64,000 nucleotides of DNA from an uncultured Vibrio sp. (GTDB lineage Bacteria; Pseudomonadota; Gammaproteobacteria; Enterobacterales; Vibrionaceae). Each line of letters starts with the position of its first letter. Position 1 is the stretch's first letter. Below the pieces are notes generated by a model that worked only from the letters and a program-made list of their open reading frames with translations, was not told the DNA's origin and did not search any database. Position numbers and translations under genes: made by a program. This document shows, one piece after another, positions 19,106 to 27,021 of the stretch. The DNA lies in NCBI GenBank assembly GCA_947504195.1, contig CANNGN010000002.1, forward strand, positions 310,001 to 374,000, given 5' to 3'.

Positions 19106-19777
19106 TTAGTTAATCTTACTCACTTTATTGACCTCGGAGATTTTTTCCCCGTCCCAAATCATTTCCAGTAAGTAACTTTGCACAATATCAGTAACGGGCT
19201 TAGGCGTTAATAATGCCCAGCAAATACCATGGTTTGACCTAACTGATGGGTATTGGATGCATTGTACTTTGCTGGTCTTTAGTTCACGAGCCAGTTGTTG
19301 CGACGCAGCGTAAAAGTCGGGGTCTAAGATAGAGGTATCGGAGTCCTGAACAATATGCACTGATTCTGGCTCAGACTCAATTCGCAAGCCACGAAACAAA
19401 AATCGGTCATATTTTAGCCCTACCACACCAGACCAATATTGCTGTTGGTGGTGCCTTACTTCTACAACGGCGGTTTCGTCATTGGAAGCAAAATAGAGCG
19501 CGCCAAACAGACCATCATTAAAGCGACCACCGACGGGATTAATGTGCGTAAATGGTGCAACGGCATAGCTTCGATTGCGTTTACAGTGAAACGGAATCTC
19601 TTGTTTATCGATGAGAGAAATATCTCCAACTTGGTCTTTGAGACGCGGATTTGTGATTGCTTGGATGGCATAAAGCGCGTCAAACTCTTCTTTGTCGGCA
19701 ACATCGTCGAAAATGGCGATGGCAGGGTATTGCGTATTGATCAGCCGGAATCCCTTTATCACTTTCGTTATCCCCAC
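19106..19777 (-). CDS. RES-domain toxin (NAD+-degrading type)
   Basis: 223 residues. The RES core is visible: FTHINPVGGRFNDG, then GALYFASNDETAVVEVRHH, and downstream LREL- and serine-containing segments ending in SVRSNHGICWALL. RES toxins of type II systems deplete NAD+ by phosphorolysis or hydrolysis and are held inactive by an Xre/DUF2384 antitoxin. Here the antitoxin gene lies directly upstream and overlaps the toxin start by ten bases, the usual antitoxin-first order. The toxin looks full length. Confidence in the pair is high; activity has not been shown. Confidence 0.87.
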   Translation of the reverse strand: MGITKVIKGFRLINTQYPAIAIFDDVADKEEFDALYAIQAITNPRLKDQVGDISLIDKQEIPFHCKRNRSYAVAPFTHINPVGGRFNDGLFGALYFASNDETAVVEVRHHQQQYWSGVVGLKYDRFLFRGLRIESEPESVHIVQDSDTSILDPDFYAASQQLARELKTSKVQCIQYPSVRSNHGICWALLTPKPVTDIVQSYLLEMIWDGEKISEVNKVSKIN

Positions 19778-20169
19778 AATCCGCCTCTTAGAGCATCGAC
19801 TCTTTTCGCCACCTCATACAAATCCCCAAACTTGCCAGAGCAAATAATCTCTAGGGGTGTTTTACCGGCAAAGTAATCGTTGTGATTTTCCATACTCATA
19901 AAGCCACTGACGTTCGCTGGGTTGCTAAATACAATCCGAAGCCCTTGATGTATGTTGAGAATATAGCTGATGCGTTCCAACTGATCGTCGGTTAGATTAG
20001 CGGTGTCAGGCGATGATTTAAATTTATGATACGAAGACTTTGATACCTTTAGAATTGTTTGTGCTTGCTGAGCGGAGCAGCCCCATTTAGAAAGGATATT
20101 ATCGGCGGCTTTGAAGCCAGCAATAGACATGGTTTTATGGTCAATTTGGCTGTCGTTCGCTAATTTCAT
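19768..20169 (-). CDS. Xre/MbcA/ParS-type antitoxin (DUF2384) of the RES pair
   Basis: 133 residues. The N-terminal Xre-like helix-turn-helix (AADNILSKWGCSAQQAQTIL, then KVSKSSYHKF) is followed by the toxin-binding C-terminal domain with the family phrase GKTPLEIICSGKFGDLYEVA and a Gly-rich end (LRGGLWG) that normally reaches into the toxin active site. The ribosome site GAGGA lies seven bases from the ATG inside a 12-base palindrome (20176-20187). Such antitoxins normally repress their own promoter. Confidence 0.87.
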   Translation of the reverse strand: MKLANDSQIDHKTMSIAGFKAADNILSKWGCSAQQAQTILKVSKSSYHKFKSSPDTANLTDDQLERISYILNIHQGLRIVFSNPANVSGFMSMENHNDYFAGKTPLEIICSGKFGDLYEVAKRVDALRGGLWG

Positions 20170-20175
20170 AATAAA

Positions 20176-20187
20176 TCCTCATGAGGA
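20176..20187. promoter_or_regulatory. Palindrome covering the antitoxin ribosome binding site
   Basis: TCCTCATGAGGA is a perfect 12-base palindrome that contains the Shine-Dalgarno sequence of the antitoxin gene. It could be an Xre operator or coincidence; no second copy was found nearby. Confidence 0.3.
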
Positions 20188-20376
20188 GTATTTGTTAATA
20201 ATATTCCCTATAGAGACTATTGTAAAGATTAGGTGTGCGCCGGGATGGCGTTAATGGCCTGAAGTCATATGTGATATGAGCAGTGGGTTAGGTCGCTGAA
20301 CGCACTATTGAACAAATCGCTATTAATATCCATATGAAAAACTTAGAATAATTATAATTGATAGATAGGAATAGTT

Positions 20377-21120
20377 ATGATCAACAAGCACCTTCATTTT
20401 CGTAGCGACATCGGTAGAAAGAAGTTTGAACATCAAAAAGGCGAGGTTAACTGCCCATTTTGCAGCCGAGATCAGCTCGCGACGATTATTGATACCGCTG
20501 GCTCGATCCTATTGGTTGAGAACAAGTTTCCGACTATCGAGCACACCTATCAAACGGTATTGATTGAGACCGATCAATGTGGGGAAGATATCTCAAGCTA
20601 CAGTGCGAGCCATATGCATAAGCTGATCACCTTTGGCATTAATCATTGGTTTAGCATGTTAGAGAACGACCGATTTGCTTCCGTCTTATTTTACAAGAAT
20701 CATGGGCCACTCTCTGGCGGCAGTGTCGATCACGCTCATATGCAAATTGTGGGGTTACAAGATGTGGATTACCAACAGTTAATCTGTGAAGAGAGTTTTG
20801 ATGGCGTTGAGATATACAGAGAGGGTAACTGCGTTGTGAATATGTCGACCAAGCCCAACGCGAGCGCGGCAGAATTCAATGTTATTACCGATCAACGCAA
20901 TGATCGTTTTCTTGCGACTCATATCCAAAAACTGGTTCGCTATGTCACCAGCTATTGCAACAGTTATAACTTGTTCTTTTATCAGTGGAATGGGGGTATC
21001 GTCTGTAAAGTGGTACCGAGATACGTCACCTCTCCATTTTTGATCGGATTTTCTATCTCCCAAGTGACCAACAGTGTTGAGCAGGTGGTAGAGAAGGTGA
21101 AAAGTGGCTATTACAAGTAA
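20377..21120 (+). CDS. HIT/GalT-like protein (DUF4931-type)
   Basis: 247 residues. A CPFC pair near residues 26-29 and the histidine-triad-like SVDHAHMQIVG near residue 125, preceded by NHGPLSGG, place it in the galactose-1-phosphate uridylyltransferase/HIT superfamily. Members transfer or hydrolyse nucleoside monophosphates. It is shorter than true GalT, and no galactose genes are near. The substrate is unknown. It stands alone next to the toxin-antitoxin pair on the opposite strand. Confidence 0.7.
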   Translation: MINKHLHFRSDIGRKKFEHQKGEVNCPFCSRDQLATIIDTAGSILLVENKFPTIEHTYQTVLIETDQCGEDISSYSASHMHKLITFGINHWFSMLENDRFASVLFYKNHGPLSGGSVDHAHMQIVGLQDVDYQQLICEESFDGVEIYREGNCVVNMSTKPNASAAEFNVITDQRNDRFLATHIQKLVRYVTSYCNSYNLFFYQWNGGIVCKVVPRYVTSPFLIGFSISQVTNSVEQVVEKVKSGYYK

Positions 21121-21256
21121 CCGCCGTTTTCTCTTCACCTTTGTTTGTGCTTTTAGTATTAAATTTGGCAAGTTAAGTTGATTAAGTATCTACTTTCACA
21201 TCGATTCGTTGCGTTCATCAGTGTTGTGAGTAGCAATCAGTAATACTCTGGCTACG

Positions 21257-21544
21257 TTACTTTTCGTATGTTGGTTCCTCATCTTTGATAAGACAAATAG
21301 AGTAACCTTTAAATTTCTTATTGAGGATTAATTTAATGCACCATATAGAAATAGGCACACCTGCAGCATAACCGGCGATTGATCCCACTGTAGCCCCAAG
21401 TTCAGGCATCCCCATAACCCCAACTACTGCCCCACTGATAAAGCCAAAAATCACCCCAGCTAAAATTCCATATAGAGTCGCTCTCCAATAAAAGCTCCAT
21501 CATATTGTTAGGGAGTTACCCCATGTAGCTTCAATTTTTTCCAT
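21257..21544 (-). pseudogene. Small glycine-zipper membrane protein interrupted by one in-frame TGA
   Basis: From the ATG at 21544 the frame reads MEKIEATWGNSLTI, then TGA at 21502-21500, then continues without break as WSFYWRATLYGILAGVIFGF and on to the stop at 21257. The downstream part contains two glycine-rich membrane segments and a charged tail (KKFKGYSICLIKDEEP). A single TGG-to-TGA change would explain the break. A shorter protein of 65 residues could start at the GTG at 21454. Nothing else in the frame is damaged, so the lesion appears recent, or the stop is read through. Confidence 0.6.
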
Positions 21545-22184
21545 TATTTACCCAACCTTAAGTTGTATAAAAATTGATCTTAAAGTCTTACGCCAAAATC
21601 AAGGTAACTAAATTGATGAGCTATTTTTCGGTCATCTGGAATTTTGGTTAAGAATTTAGTCCATATAAAAAGGTTTGTTCATTTGATTTTGTATTCGCTT
21701 AATGGTTAACAAACTAACACAGCCATATAAAAACAAAAGCATATGAATTTGAAGACCACTACTCATCTCACACAAAACCCAGTTGCAGTGGCTTTCCACA
21801 TTTATAATGTCTGTTTTATTCGCAAAAAATCTGTCTAATTAACTGATAATTAATAGTTTTATCAATTTAATTATTGGAGGGATAGAGGTTGGGTTTTTAT
21901 TCTTAATCGCTCAGTTAACGGTAGTTTAAGCTTGTGACAACTTGAGATCTAACACATATTTGGACAAAAGTGAGTCAGTTACTTTACTAATTTAGTAAAG
22001 TACGGGTAACTTCAAGTATAAAAATTCACGAAACTCTGTTTCTATAATTGCTGATACGGCTCATCAAATTAAAGTTTTCCCTTTTGGACAGACTATTTCA
22101 TCGATGTGTGACTTATATCTATGCGCTGTATTATGTTAGGTGTTACTTATTCATTACGCACTTAGTACAGTATGAGGTAATAAA
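21545..22184. other. Non-coding upstream region of the PRTase-NADAR pair, 640 bases
   Basis: Very AT-rich. No convincing gene on either strand. It contains the near-palindrome at 21980-22002 and the promoter region of the pair; other parts show nothing I can name. Confidence 0.6.
21980..22002. promoter_or_regulatory. 23-base near-palindrome, candidate operator
   Basis: TACTTTACTAA, one central base, then its exact reverse complement. It lies about 180 bases before the PRTase gene. Its length and perfection make chance unlikely. An operator or hairpin function is inferred. Confidence 0.5.
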
Positions 22185-23195
22185 ATGGACCAAACTCAGC
22201 TTTGTGAGGCTATTTCTAAAATAATTCTGGGTTATGCTGGTAATCGATATGGAATTTATGATACAGCACACGTTAATCGTTGGATTGTACAGTTTGACGA
22301 GAATGAGCGCCAATTAGTTCTAGAAGAGACGCTTCACATACTGCAAAACCATTACATCACAAGAGAGAGATTTACTGAGCTTGTATCCACTGTAATTGAC
22401 TTTGATAAGATCCATGGCGGAAACCCTCGTCAATTCTGGGGAAATGCGTCACTTTTACAAATCCAACTCCATGGAAGTAGCCAAAATGAGCTCAACGAAA
22501 TCTTTTCTAACGCCCTACAAACTAAGTATCAAGTAGGCGATATTATCAACAATCGGTCATTAAATTATTTTTATATTGATGACTTTATCTTCTCTGGAAA
22601 CCGACTTTACAATGATATAAGTCAATGGGTTCAACAAGAGAACCCTGAGAACTGCAAACTGAACATCATGACTATCGGTTACTATTCTGCAGGGCAATAC
22701 TCAACGCAATGCAAATTAAATGAACTATTTGGAGAGAGGAATATTAAGCTGAAATTCTATCGTTACGACGAATGTATCCTTGAAAATCGCCTTAGATACA
22801 GAAACTCTTCCGAAAGGTTCTGGCCAACAGCAAACGTACTAGATGACGCTACTGTTCAAGCTTATGTGGCACAAAAAGACCCAAACTTTACTTATAGAGA
22901 AGTTGTCCCCCATAAAAACAAAGTGTTCTCTTCTGATAGACGCGAGCAATACGAAAAAATCATGTTAAAATATGGCATTAGGATTGTAGGCCTACCAAGA
23001 ACTAATAGCGCTGTAGTTAAGCCTCTAGGGTATGATACTTATCGGACTTTTGGTTTTGGCTCAGCTGTATTTACATTCAGAAACTGTCCAAATAACAATC
23101 CATTAGCGTTCTGGTGGGGTGATCCTGAAGCCCCCGCACATCATCCATTCAGCCAATGGTATCCTTTATTGCAAAGAACCACGTATAGAGAGTAG
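22185..23195 (+). CDS. Phosphoribosyltransferase-like protein, PRTase-CE type conflict-system component
   Basis: 336 residues. The PRPP-binding loop of the phosphoribosyltransferase fold is visible at about 128-141 (YFYIDDFIFSGNRL, two acidic residues then Ser-Gly). A helical N-terminal region of about 110 residues precedes it. The C-terminal 80 residues are rich in aromatic residues (GYDTYRTFGFGSAVFTF, then FWWGDPEAPAHHPFSQWYPL). Such PRTase domains have been proposed as effectors in bacterial conflict systems. A NADAR gene starts two bases after its stop, so the pair is almost certainly co-translated. The assignment rests on the loop motif and the partner; the reaction is unknown. Confidence 0.7.
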   Translation: MDQTQLCEAISKIILGYAGNRYGIYDTAHVNRWIVQFDENERQLVLEETLHILQNHYITRERFTELVSTVIDFDKIHGGNPRQFWGNASLLQIQLHGSSQNELNEIFSNALQTKYQVGDIINNRSLNYFYIDDFIFSGNRLYNDISQWVQQENPENCKLNIMTIGYYSAGQYSTQCKLNELFGERNIKLKFYRYDECILENRLRYRNSSERFWPTANVLDDATVQAYVAQKDPNFTYREVVPHKNKVFSSDRREQYEKIMLKYGIRIVGLPRTNSAVVKPLGYDTYRTFGFGSAVFTFRNCPNNNPLAFWWGDPEAPAHHPFSQWYPLLQRTTYRE

Positions 23196-23197
23196 TA

Positions 23198-23818
23198 ATG
23201 GCAAAAGAGCTAAAGCAGTATGACATCAAAAATGCAGCTGCTTTTAAAAAGACAACAGAACAGTGGGGAGAGCTATCAAATATGTGCGCTGGCTTCCCTG
23301 TTGTTGTCAATAACGTTCCTATTAAAAGTGTTGAAGCGTTATATCAAGCATGTAGGTTCCCCTATCATCCTGATATACAAGAAAAAATCTTAGTACAAAG
23401 TAGTCCTATGACAGCAAAAATGGTAAGTAAACCTCACCTAGACAAAACTAGGAGAGACTGGGACGAAGTTAGGATTCTAGTTATGAAGTGGGTGCTCAGA
23501 GTCAAGCTAGCTCAAAACATGGAGCGTTTTTCTAACGTTTTGAAAGAAACTCAAGACAATCCAATTGTTGAGCTATCTAACAAAGATGACTTTTGGGGAG
23601 CTAAACCGATTGGTGATGAAGTTTATGTTGGAGTCAATGCTTTGGGACGTCTATTAATGGAGCTAAGACAGCAACTATTTACTTACGGTGAAGAAACGTT
23701 TCTATCTGTAGCGCCTTTGAAAATCAATGATTTCCTTTTGTATGGCACCCCAATTGACTTTGTATACTCATCTCAAACATATAACCAAGACAAAACGCAA
23801 ATAGACCTTTTTGACTGA
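23198..23818 (+). CDS. NADAR (YbiA/RibX-like) family protein
   Basis: 206 residues. The NADAR core is clear: EQWGELSNMCAGFPVVVNN, SVEALYQACRFPYHPDIQ, AKMVSK, RRDWDEVRILVMKWVLRVK, the FWG in NKDDFWGAKP and GVNALGRLLMELR. NADAR proteins hydrolyse N-glycosidic bonds; some remove ADP-ribose from nucleobases, others act on riboflavin intermediates. The C-terminal 45 residues extend beyond the core. Direct coupling to a PRTase-like gene points to an ADP-ribose or nucleotide-sugar chemistry shared by the two. The role in defence is inference. Confidence 0.83.
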   Translation: MAKELKQYDIKNAAAFKKTTEQWGELSNMCAGFPVVVNNVPIKSVEALYQACRFPYHPDIQEKILVQSSPMTAKMVSKPHLDKTRRDWDEVRILVMKWVLRVKLAQNMERFSNVLKETQDNPIVELSNKDDFWGAKPIGDEVYVGVNALGRLLMELRQQLFTYGEETFLSVAPLKINDFLLYGTPIDFVYSSQTYNQDKTQIDLFD

Positions 23819-23852
23819 GTTCGCACTCGAGGAATAAAATAAATCTGGAGAG

Positions 23853-23958
23853 TCAGGTCTTTCTTTTTGCCTCGATTAGTTTAAGTATCGCAAATATTGA
23901 TATTCAAGAACTAGTTTTTTTAGGTCGCATTAACTCATCTCGGGGAATTTTCGTGTTT
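23853..23958. repeat. Left copy of a diverged direct repeat flanking the three-gene operon
   Basis: It starts TCAGGTCTTTCTTTTTGCC, continues ATTAGTTTAAGTAT, and ends near AACTCATCTCGGGGAA and CGTGTT. The same order of blocks occurs at 27196-27298 in the same orientation. The first 19 bases match 17 of 19. Confidence 0.6.
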
Positions 23959-23986
23959 CATGGAATCGTAGACATGGAATCGTAGA
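23959..23986. repeat. Tandem duplication, 14 bases twice
   Basis: CATGGAATCGTAGA occurs twice head to tail without a gap, directly after the left flanking repeat. Confidence 0.8.
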
Positions 23987-24028
23987 TTAGTACTTCATGA
24001 ATTACTTCAGATATGGAAAACTCCGACA

Positions 24029-24047
24029 GGCAAAAGGCAAGACCTGA
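24029..24047. repeat. Inverted 19-base core repeat, left copy
   Basis: GGCAAAAGGCAAGACCTGA is the exact reverse complement of 27196-27214. The pair encloses the three-gene operon. Confidence 0.85.
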
Positions 24048-24099
24048 CCCTGCTACTAGCGCTAATACAAAAAATACAGCATAAAAAACTAGAATGAAA

Positions 24100-24124
24100 A
24101 ACCGTCAGATTGATTTCTAACGGC
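24100..24124 (-). terminator. Terminator of the three-gene operon
   Basis: On the minus strand CCGTTAGA pairs with TCTGACGG with one mismatch in the stem. The hairpin is followed by TTTTT. It lies just beyond the stop of the last gene. Confidence 0.7.
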
Positions 24125-24133
24125 TTTCAGGTT

Positions 24134-24787
24134 TTATTGGAACGAATGATCAAGCATTAGCATGAAAGTCTGTAGATTTGCTTCATGGACACGGAAACGT
24201 CCTGTTCGAGATAATTCTGTGTCTATGCCGTTCACGACCATGTGAACGGTATCAATCACAGCGGGTGTTTCACTGTAATTTTCCAGATAGAACGGCTTCA
24301 AGTCTTTAGAACTGGCGATCTTTGTCTTAGCAACAGTATTAGGATCGCACTGAATGTTAGACAATGACATAGATTTGATTACATTGTCATACTTAGCGTC
24401 AAACACATTCAATAATTTCTTCAAATCAAGATCTACGGGTTTTAACCCGCTACTTGTTCCAAACAACGTTCGTATCATTTCAAATGGGTACTTCATGCTA
24501 CGTGGTGGGTTTATCACATACAAAGCATGCTTAGTTCCGAACCGAACACCGAACTTCACCTTGATGTAAGAAACAGTTTCTATTTCAGAAACTTCACCAT
24601 CTGGTAATTCAAATTCTTGCTTACTTATTACCCGTTCAATGAACTGCATAATAAAGTTGTCATCACTGTCATCAAGCAGTTCAAATCCAAAATCTTCTTG
24701 ATCAGAATATAAGTTCTGACTTAAGCGGTCATAGAAGTCACCTTTGTTTGCATGTATTCCTGATTGATACAGTTTAACTTTAAGCAT
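24134..24787 (-). CDS. Unknown protein, third gene of the nuclease-type operon
   Basis: 217 residues, not recognised. It is acidic and mixed alpha/beta, without membrane segments or a clear catalytic motif. It opens MLKVKLYQSGIHANKGDFYD and contains KVKFGVRFGTKHALYVINPP and TVHMVVNGIDTELSRTGRF. Its start overlaps the end of the second gene by eight bases, so the two are translationally coupled. It is probably a subunit or accessory protein of the same system. Base composition is AT-rich like the rest of the operon. Confidence 0.75.
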   Translation of the reverse strand: MLKVKLYQSGIHANKGDFYDRLSQNLYSDQEDFGFELLDDSDDNFIMQFIERVISKQEFELPDGEVSEIETVSYIKVKFGVRFGTKHALYVINPPRSMKYPFEMIRTLFGTSSGLKPVDLDLKKLLNVFDAKYDNVIKSMSLSNIQCDPNTVAKTKIASSKDLKPFYLENYSETPAVIDTVHMVVNGIDTELSRTGRFRVHEANLQTFMLMLDHSFQ

Positions 24788-25991
24788 TACTTACTTCCTT
24801 TTGGTCAGTTGTACTACTTCCATGCAGTGCAAGAACATCATCCAATGACTCGAATATTGCATCTTCAAGTTCACGAATAATGATGTCAAAGTCAGCACCA
24901 TCCACTGGTTCTTTGCCACCTTTCCCATCAACTGCTTCTTTACCAATAATTCTGAATTTTAAATCTTTTGCCTGATGCTTATCATCAAAAGTAAGTTCAA
25001 ATGTCACTATCGGTTTGTCTTTTAATGACAATGCTTTAGATGACCATTTGATACGACTTCGATAGAAATTATTATTACAGAATTCTGTGACTTCATCTGC
25101 GTCATTCAATAATTGACCATCAAACTGAGCATTATCGATACTGCATTCGCGTTCATCTTTGGGGTCAATTAACGTTTCAGATGCGTCATCACTATCGCCA
25201 TCAAGTAGATCACTGTCTAAATCATCTTCCAGTAGATCTTCATCTAAACTTGCATCGGCTTCACTTACACCTTCCAATGAAGCATCAAGAATTGAATGCA
25301 CTTTACTGACGCGAACCTTTTCCAGTTCTAAGAACTTAAGGGGCTTAACCGTATCATACAACCCAAGCATAAATTGATTTCTTAGATCAGCATCTAATAC
25401 TGCTGATAAATCAACATTTTGAACAATGAAGTCTTTATTGACAGTATCACGATACATCTTAATAATATCGTTCAGTATTTCTTGAATACGTTTTGTGTAT
25501 GTGTACTGAATTGAGATGTAGTTTTTCTTTTCTAAGAATTGAATATATCCACCATGTCGCTTCTTCTGTTGGTACTTACCGCGACCAAAATCAAATTCCG
25601 TGTAGTCAATTTCAACATAAAATGATTGGATAGAACGTGAAGGTGTGATGTGTTCAGCACCGACAAAGCGTGGGCGACTTTCTTTTACCTTTTCTACAAC
25701 GTCATTCAGAGCTGAAAGGTCGAACTTACCTGCAATACGCTTGACTGAGTACTGATCACGGTTAATCTTAGGGGTCAGGCGATTGATCAATTCTGTTAAA
25801 TGTGAATATGAAAACGGCAAGTCTGATATGTGTCCGATCAATTCATCACGATCCAACGATGCTGGATAAATTGTTCCACGTTTAAAGGCTAACTTACGTA
25901 AAGCGTTTGCTGAAAGTTTCGCTTTATTGGATTGCAACGCGATATAGATATCATTTTCATCAGAGAAAATCGTAGATTTAAACTTAAGCAT
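24780..25991 (-). CDS. Unknown protein with acidic central stretch, second gene of the nuclease-type operon
   Basis: 403 residues, not recognised. The N-terminal half has a helical region (NKAKLSANALRKLAFKRG) and a beta-rich segment (SFYVEIDYTEFDFGRG, then HGGYIQFLEKKNYISIQYTY). Residues of about 240-270 are strongly acidic and repetitive (SLDEDLLEDDLDSDLL), a likely flexible linker or DNA-mimic-like region. The C-terminal part reads FELTFDDKHQAKDLKFRIIG. Start and stop both overlap the neighbouring genes by eight bases. Its role within the operon is unknown; a sensor or partner of the nuclease-like protein is one reading. Confidence 0.75.
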   Translation of the reverse strand: MLKFKSTIFSDENDIYIALQSNKAKLSANALRKLAFKRGTIYPASLDRDELIGHISDLPFSYSHLTELINRLTPKINRDQYSVKRIAGKFDLSALNDVVEKVKESRPRFVGAEHITPSRSIQSFYVEIDYTEFDFGRGKYQQKKRHGGYIQFLEKKNYISIQYTYTKRIQEILNDIIKMYRDTVNKDFIVQNVDLSAVLDADLRNQFMLGLYDTVKPLKFLELEKVRVSKVHSILDASLEGVSEADASLDEDLLEDDLDSDLLDGDSDDASETLIDPKDERECSIDNAQFDGQLLNDADEVTEFCNNNFYRSRIKWSSKALSLKDKPIVTFELTFDDKHQAKDLKFRIIGKEAVDGKGGKEPVDGADFDIIIRELEDAIFESLDDVLALHGSSTTDQKEVSNA

Positions 25992-27021
25992 TTGCAGTCC
26001 CCTTAACTAAGTTACGCCAAGCACCTTCAAGAATAATAGGAAGTGGGAAAAGTGATGTCTTAATCGTATCCATTCCGATCAGTTCAATTCGTTCCAACTT
26101 ATCACGTTGTGTTTCTGTAACCGCATACTGTGCACGATACAAACGCTGAGCAGTCTTGAAATACACAGGGGCTTTCCCTGAAAAAGGGGTGATGATGTAG
26201 ACCTTTTCGAACATGTTAAGCATCTGATAATTGAAAATGTATTCAAACAAGTAGATAAAGTAATTGTCTGAAAGAATATCTTCATCCCAGTAGATGTTCA
26301 GGACTTTCTTTTTATGAATTGGATGTTCATACGAATACAACAACATACCAGAAGTGACCATTTCATTTGTTGCTGGATGCTTTACCGAGTCAGAAGAGCA
26401 TTTGTTATGCTTATCAGGATAGTAGAATCCGCATTTGCTACGCTTCGGCATCATCTTCCAAACATTTGCTTCTGATTCATCTTCTTCTATGTTTCGACGT
26501 TCTTTTATATTTTCAACAACAGTCATTAGGAAGCGAATCAATCGAGGTGAATAGATGTTTAGCGTTGAGTCTTTTGGTAGGGCGAAGTCACGCATAGCAT
26601 TAGAGTCGATCTTCTCCAAAAGATCGTCATCATATCTATCATCATTATTGTAGATAAACAGCATTCCATGAAGCCCGTATTTGGTTTCACCTTCACGATA
26701 AAATTCTGCCCATTCGGTACTATCACGAGCGCACTTAACTTGCATAGCAAGACTTTTAATCGCAGTGCCAATCTTCTGCGTGCTAATAGATTCTTTCTTA
26801 TAAGACTTAAGGTCTGTTTGAATGTATTGGGTTAGTTCTGTGTAGGGGTCAATATACGAGAATACAAGATCAGTGGGATGTGTCTTTTTAGCATGTGCTT
26901 TATCGCAACAATCCCAATTGATATCTGTATAGTCTGTATTCCATTTCCACTTCAATTCAGTAAAAATCTTATCTGAAATGAGCTGAGCCATTTCATCTAT
27001 ATTCTTAGTTTCGCCGCCCAT
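25984..27021 (-). CDS. Putative PD-(D/E)XK nuclease-fold protein, first gene of a three-gene operon
   Basis: 345 residues. An N-terminal pattern fits a PD-(D/E)XK nuclease core: an aspartate at 51 (HPTDLVF), then DLK at 70-72 in YIQTDLKSYKK, preceded by an N-terminal helix (MAQLISDKIFTELKW). The rest is mixed alpha/beta, with two cysteine-containing phrases (WDCCDKAH, KRSKCGFYYPDKHNKCS) that might bind a metal. It heads an operon of three overlapping genes. The nuclease call rests on the motif spacing and is moderate. The operon as a whole looks like a defence or mobile-element module. The start lacks a strong ribosome site; MAQL at codon 11 is an alternative. Confidence 0.72.
   Translation of the reverse strand: MGGETKNIDEMAQLISDKIFTELKWKWNTDYTDINWDCCDKAHAKKTHPTDLVFSYIDPYTELTQYIQTDLKSYKKESISTQKIGTAIKSLAMQVKCARDSTEWAEFYREGETKYGLHGMLFIYNNDDRYDDDLLEKIDSNAMRDFALPKDSTLNIYSPRLIRFLMTVVENIKERRNIEEDESEANVWKMMPKRSKCGFYYPDKHNKCSSDSVKHPATNEMVTSGMLLYSYEHPIHKKKVLNIYWDEDILSDNYFIYLFEYIFNYQMLNMFEKVYIITPFSGKAPVYFKTAQRLYRAQYAVTETQRDKLERIELIGMDTIKTSLFPLPIILEGAWRNLVKGTANA

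Larger units (their letters stand above)
23819..24133. other. Repeat-bearing spacer, 315 bases
   Basis: No gene. It holds the left copy of a diverged direct repeat (from 23853), a tandem 14-base duplication (23959-23986), an inverted 19-base core (24029-24047) and the terminator of the three-gene operon. Confidence 0.7.
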
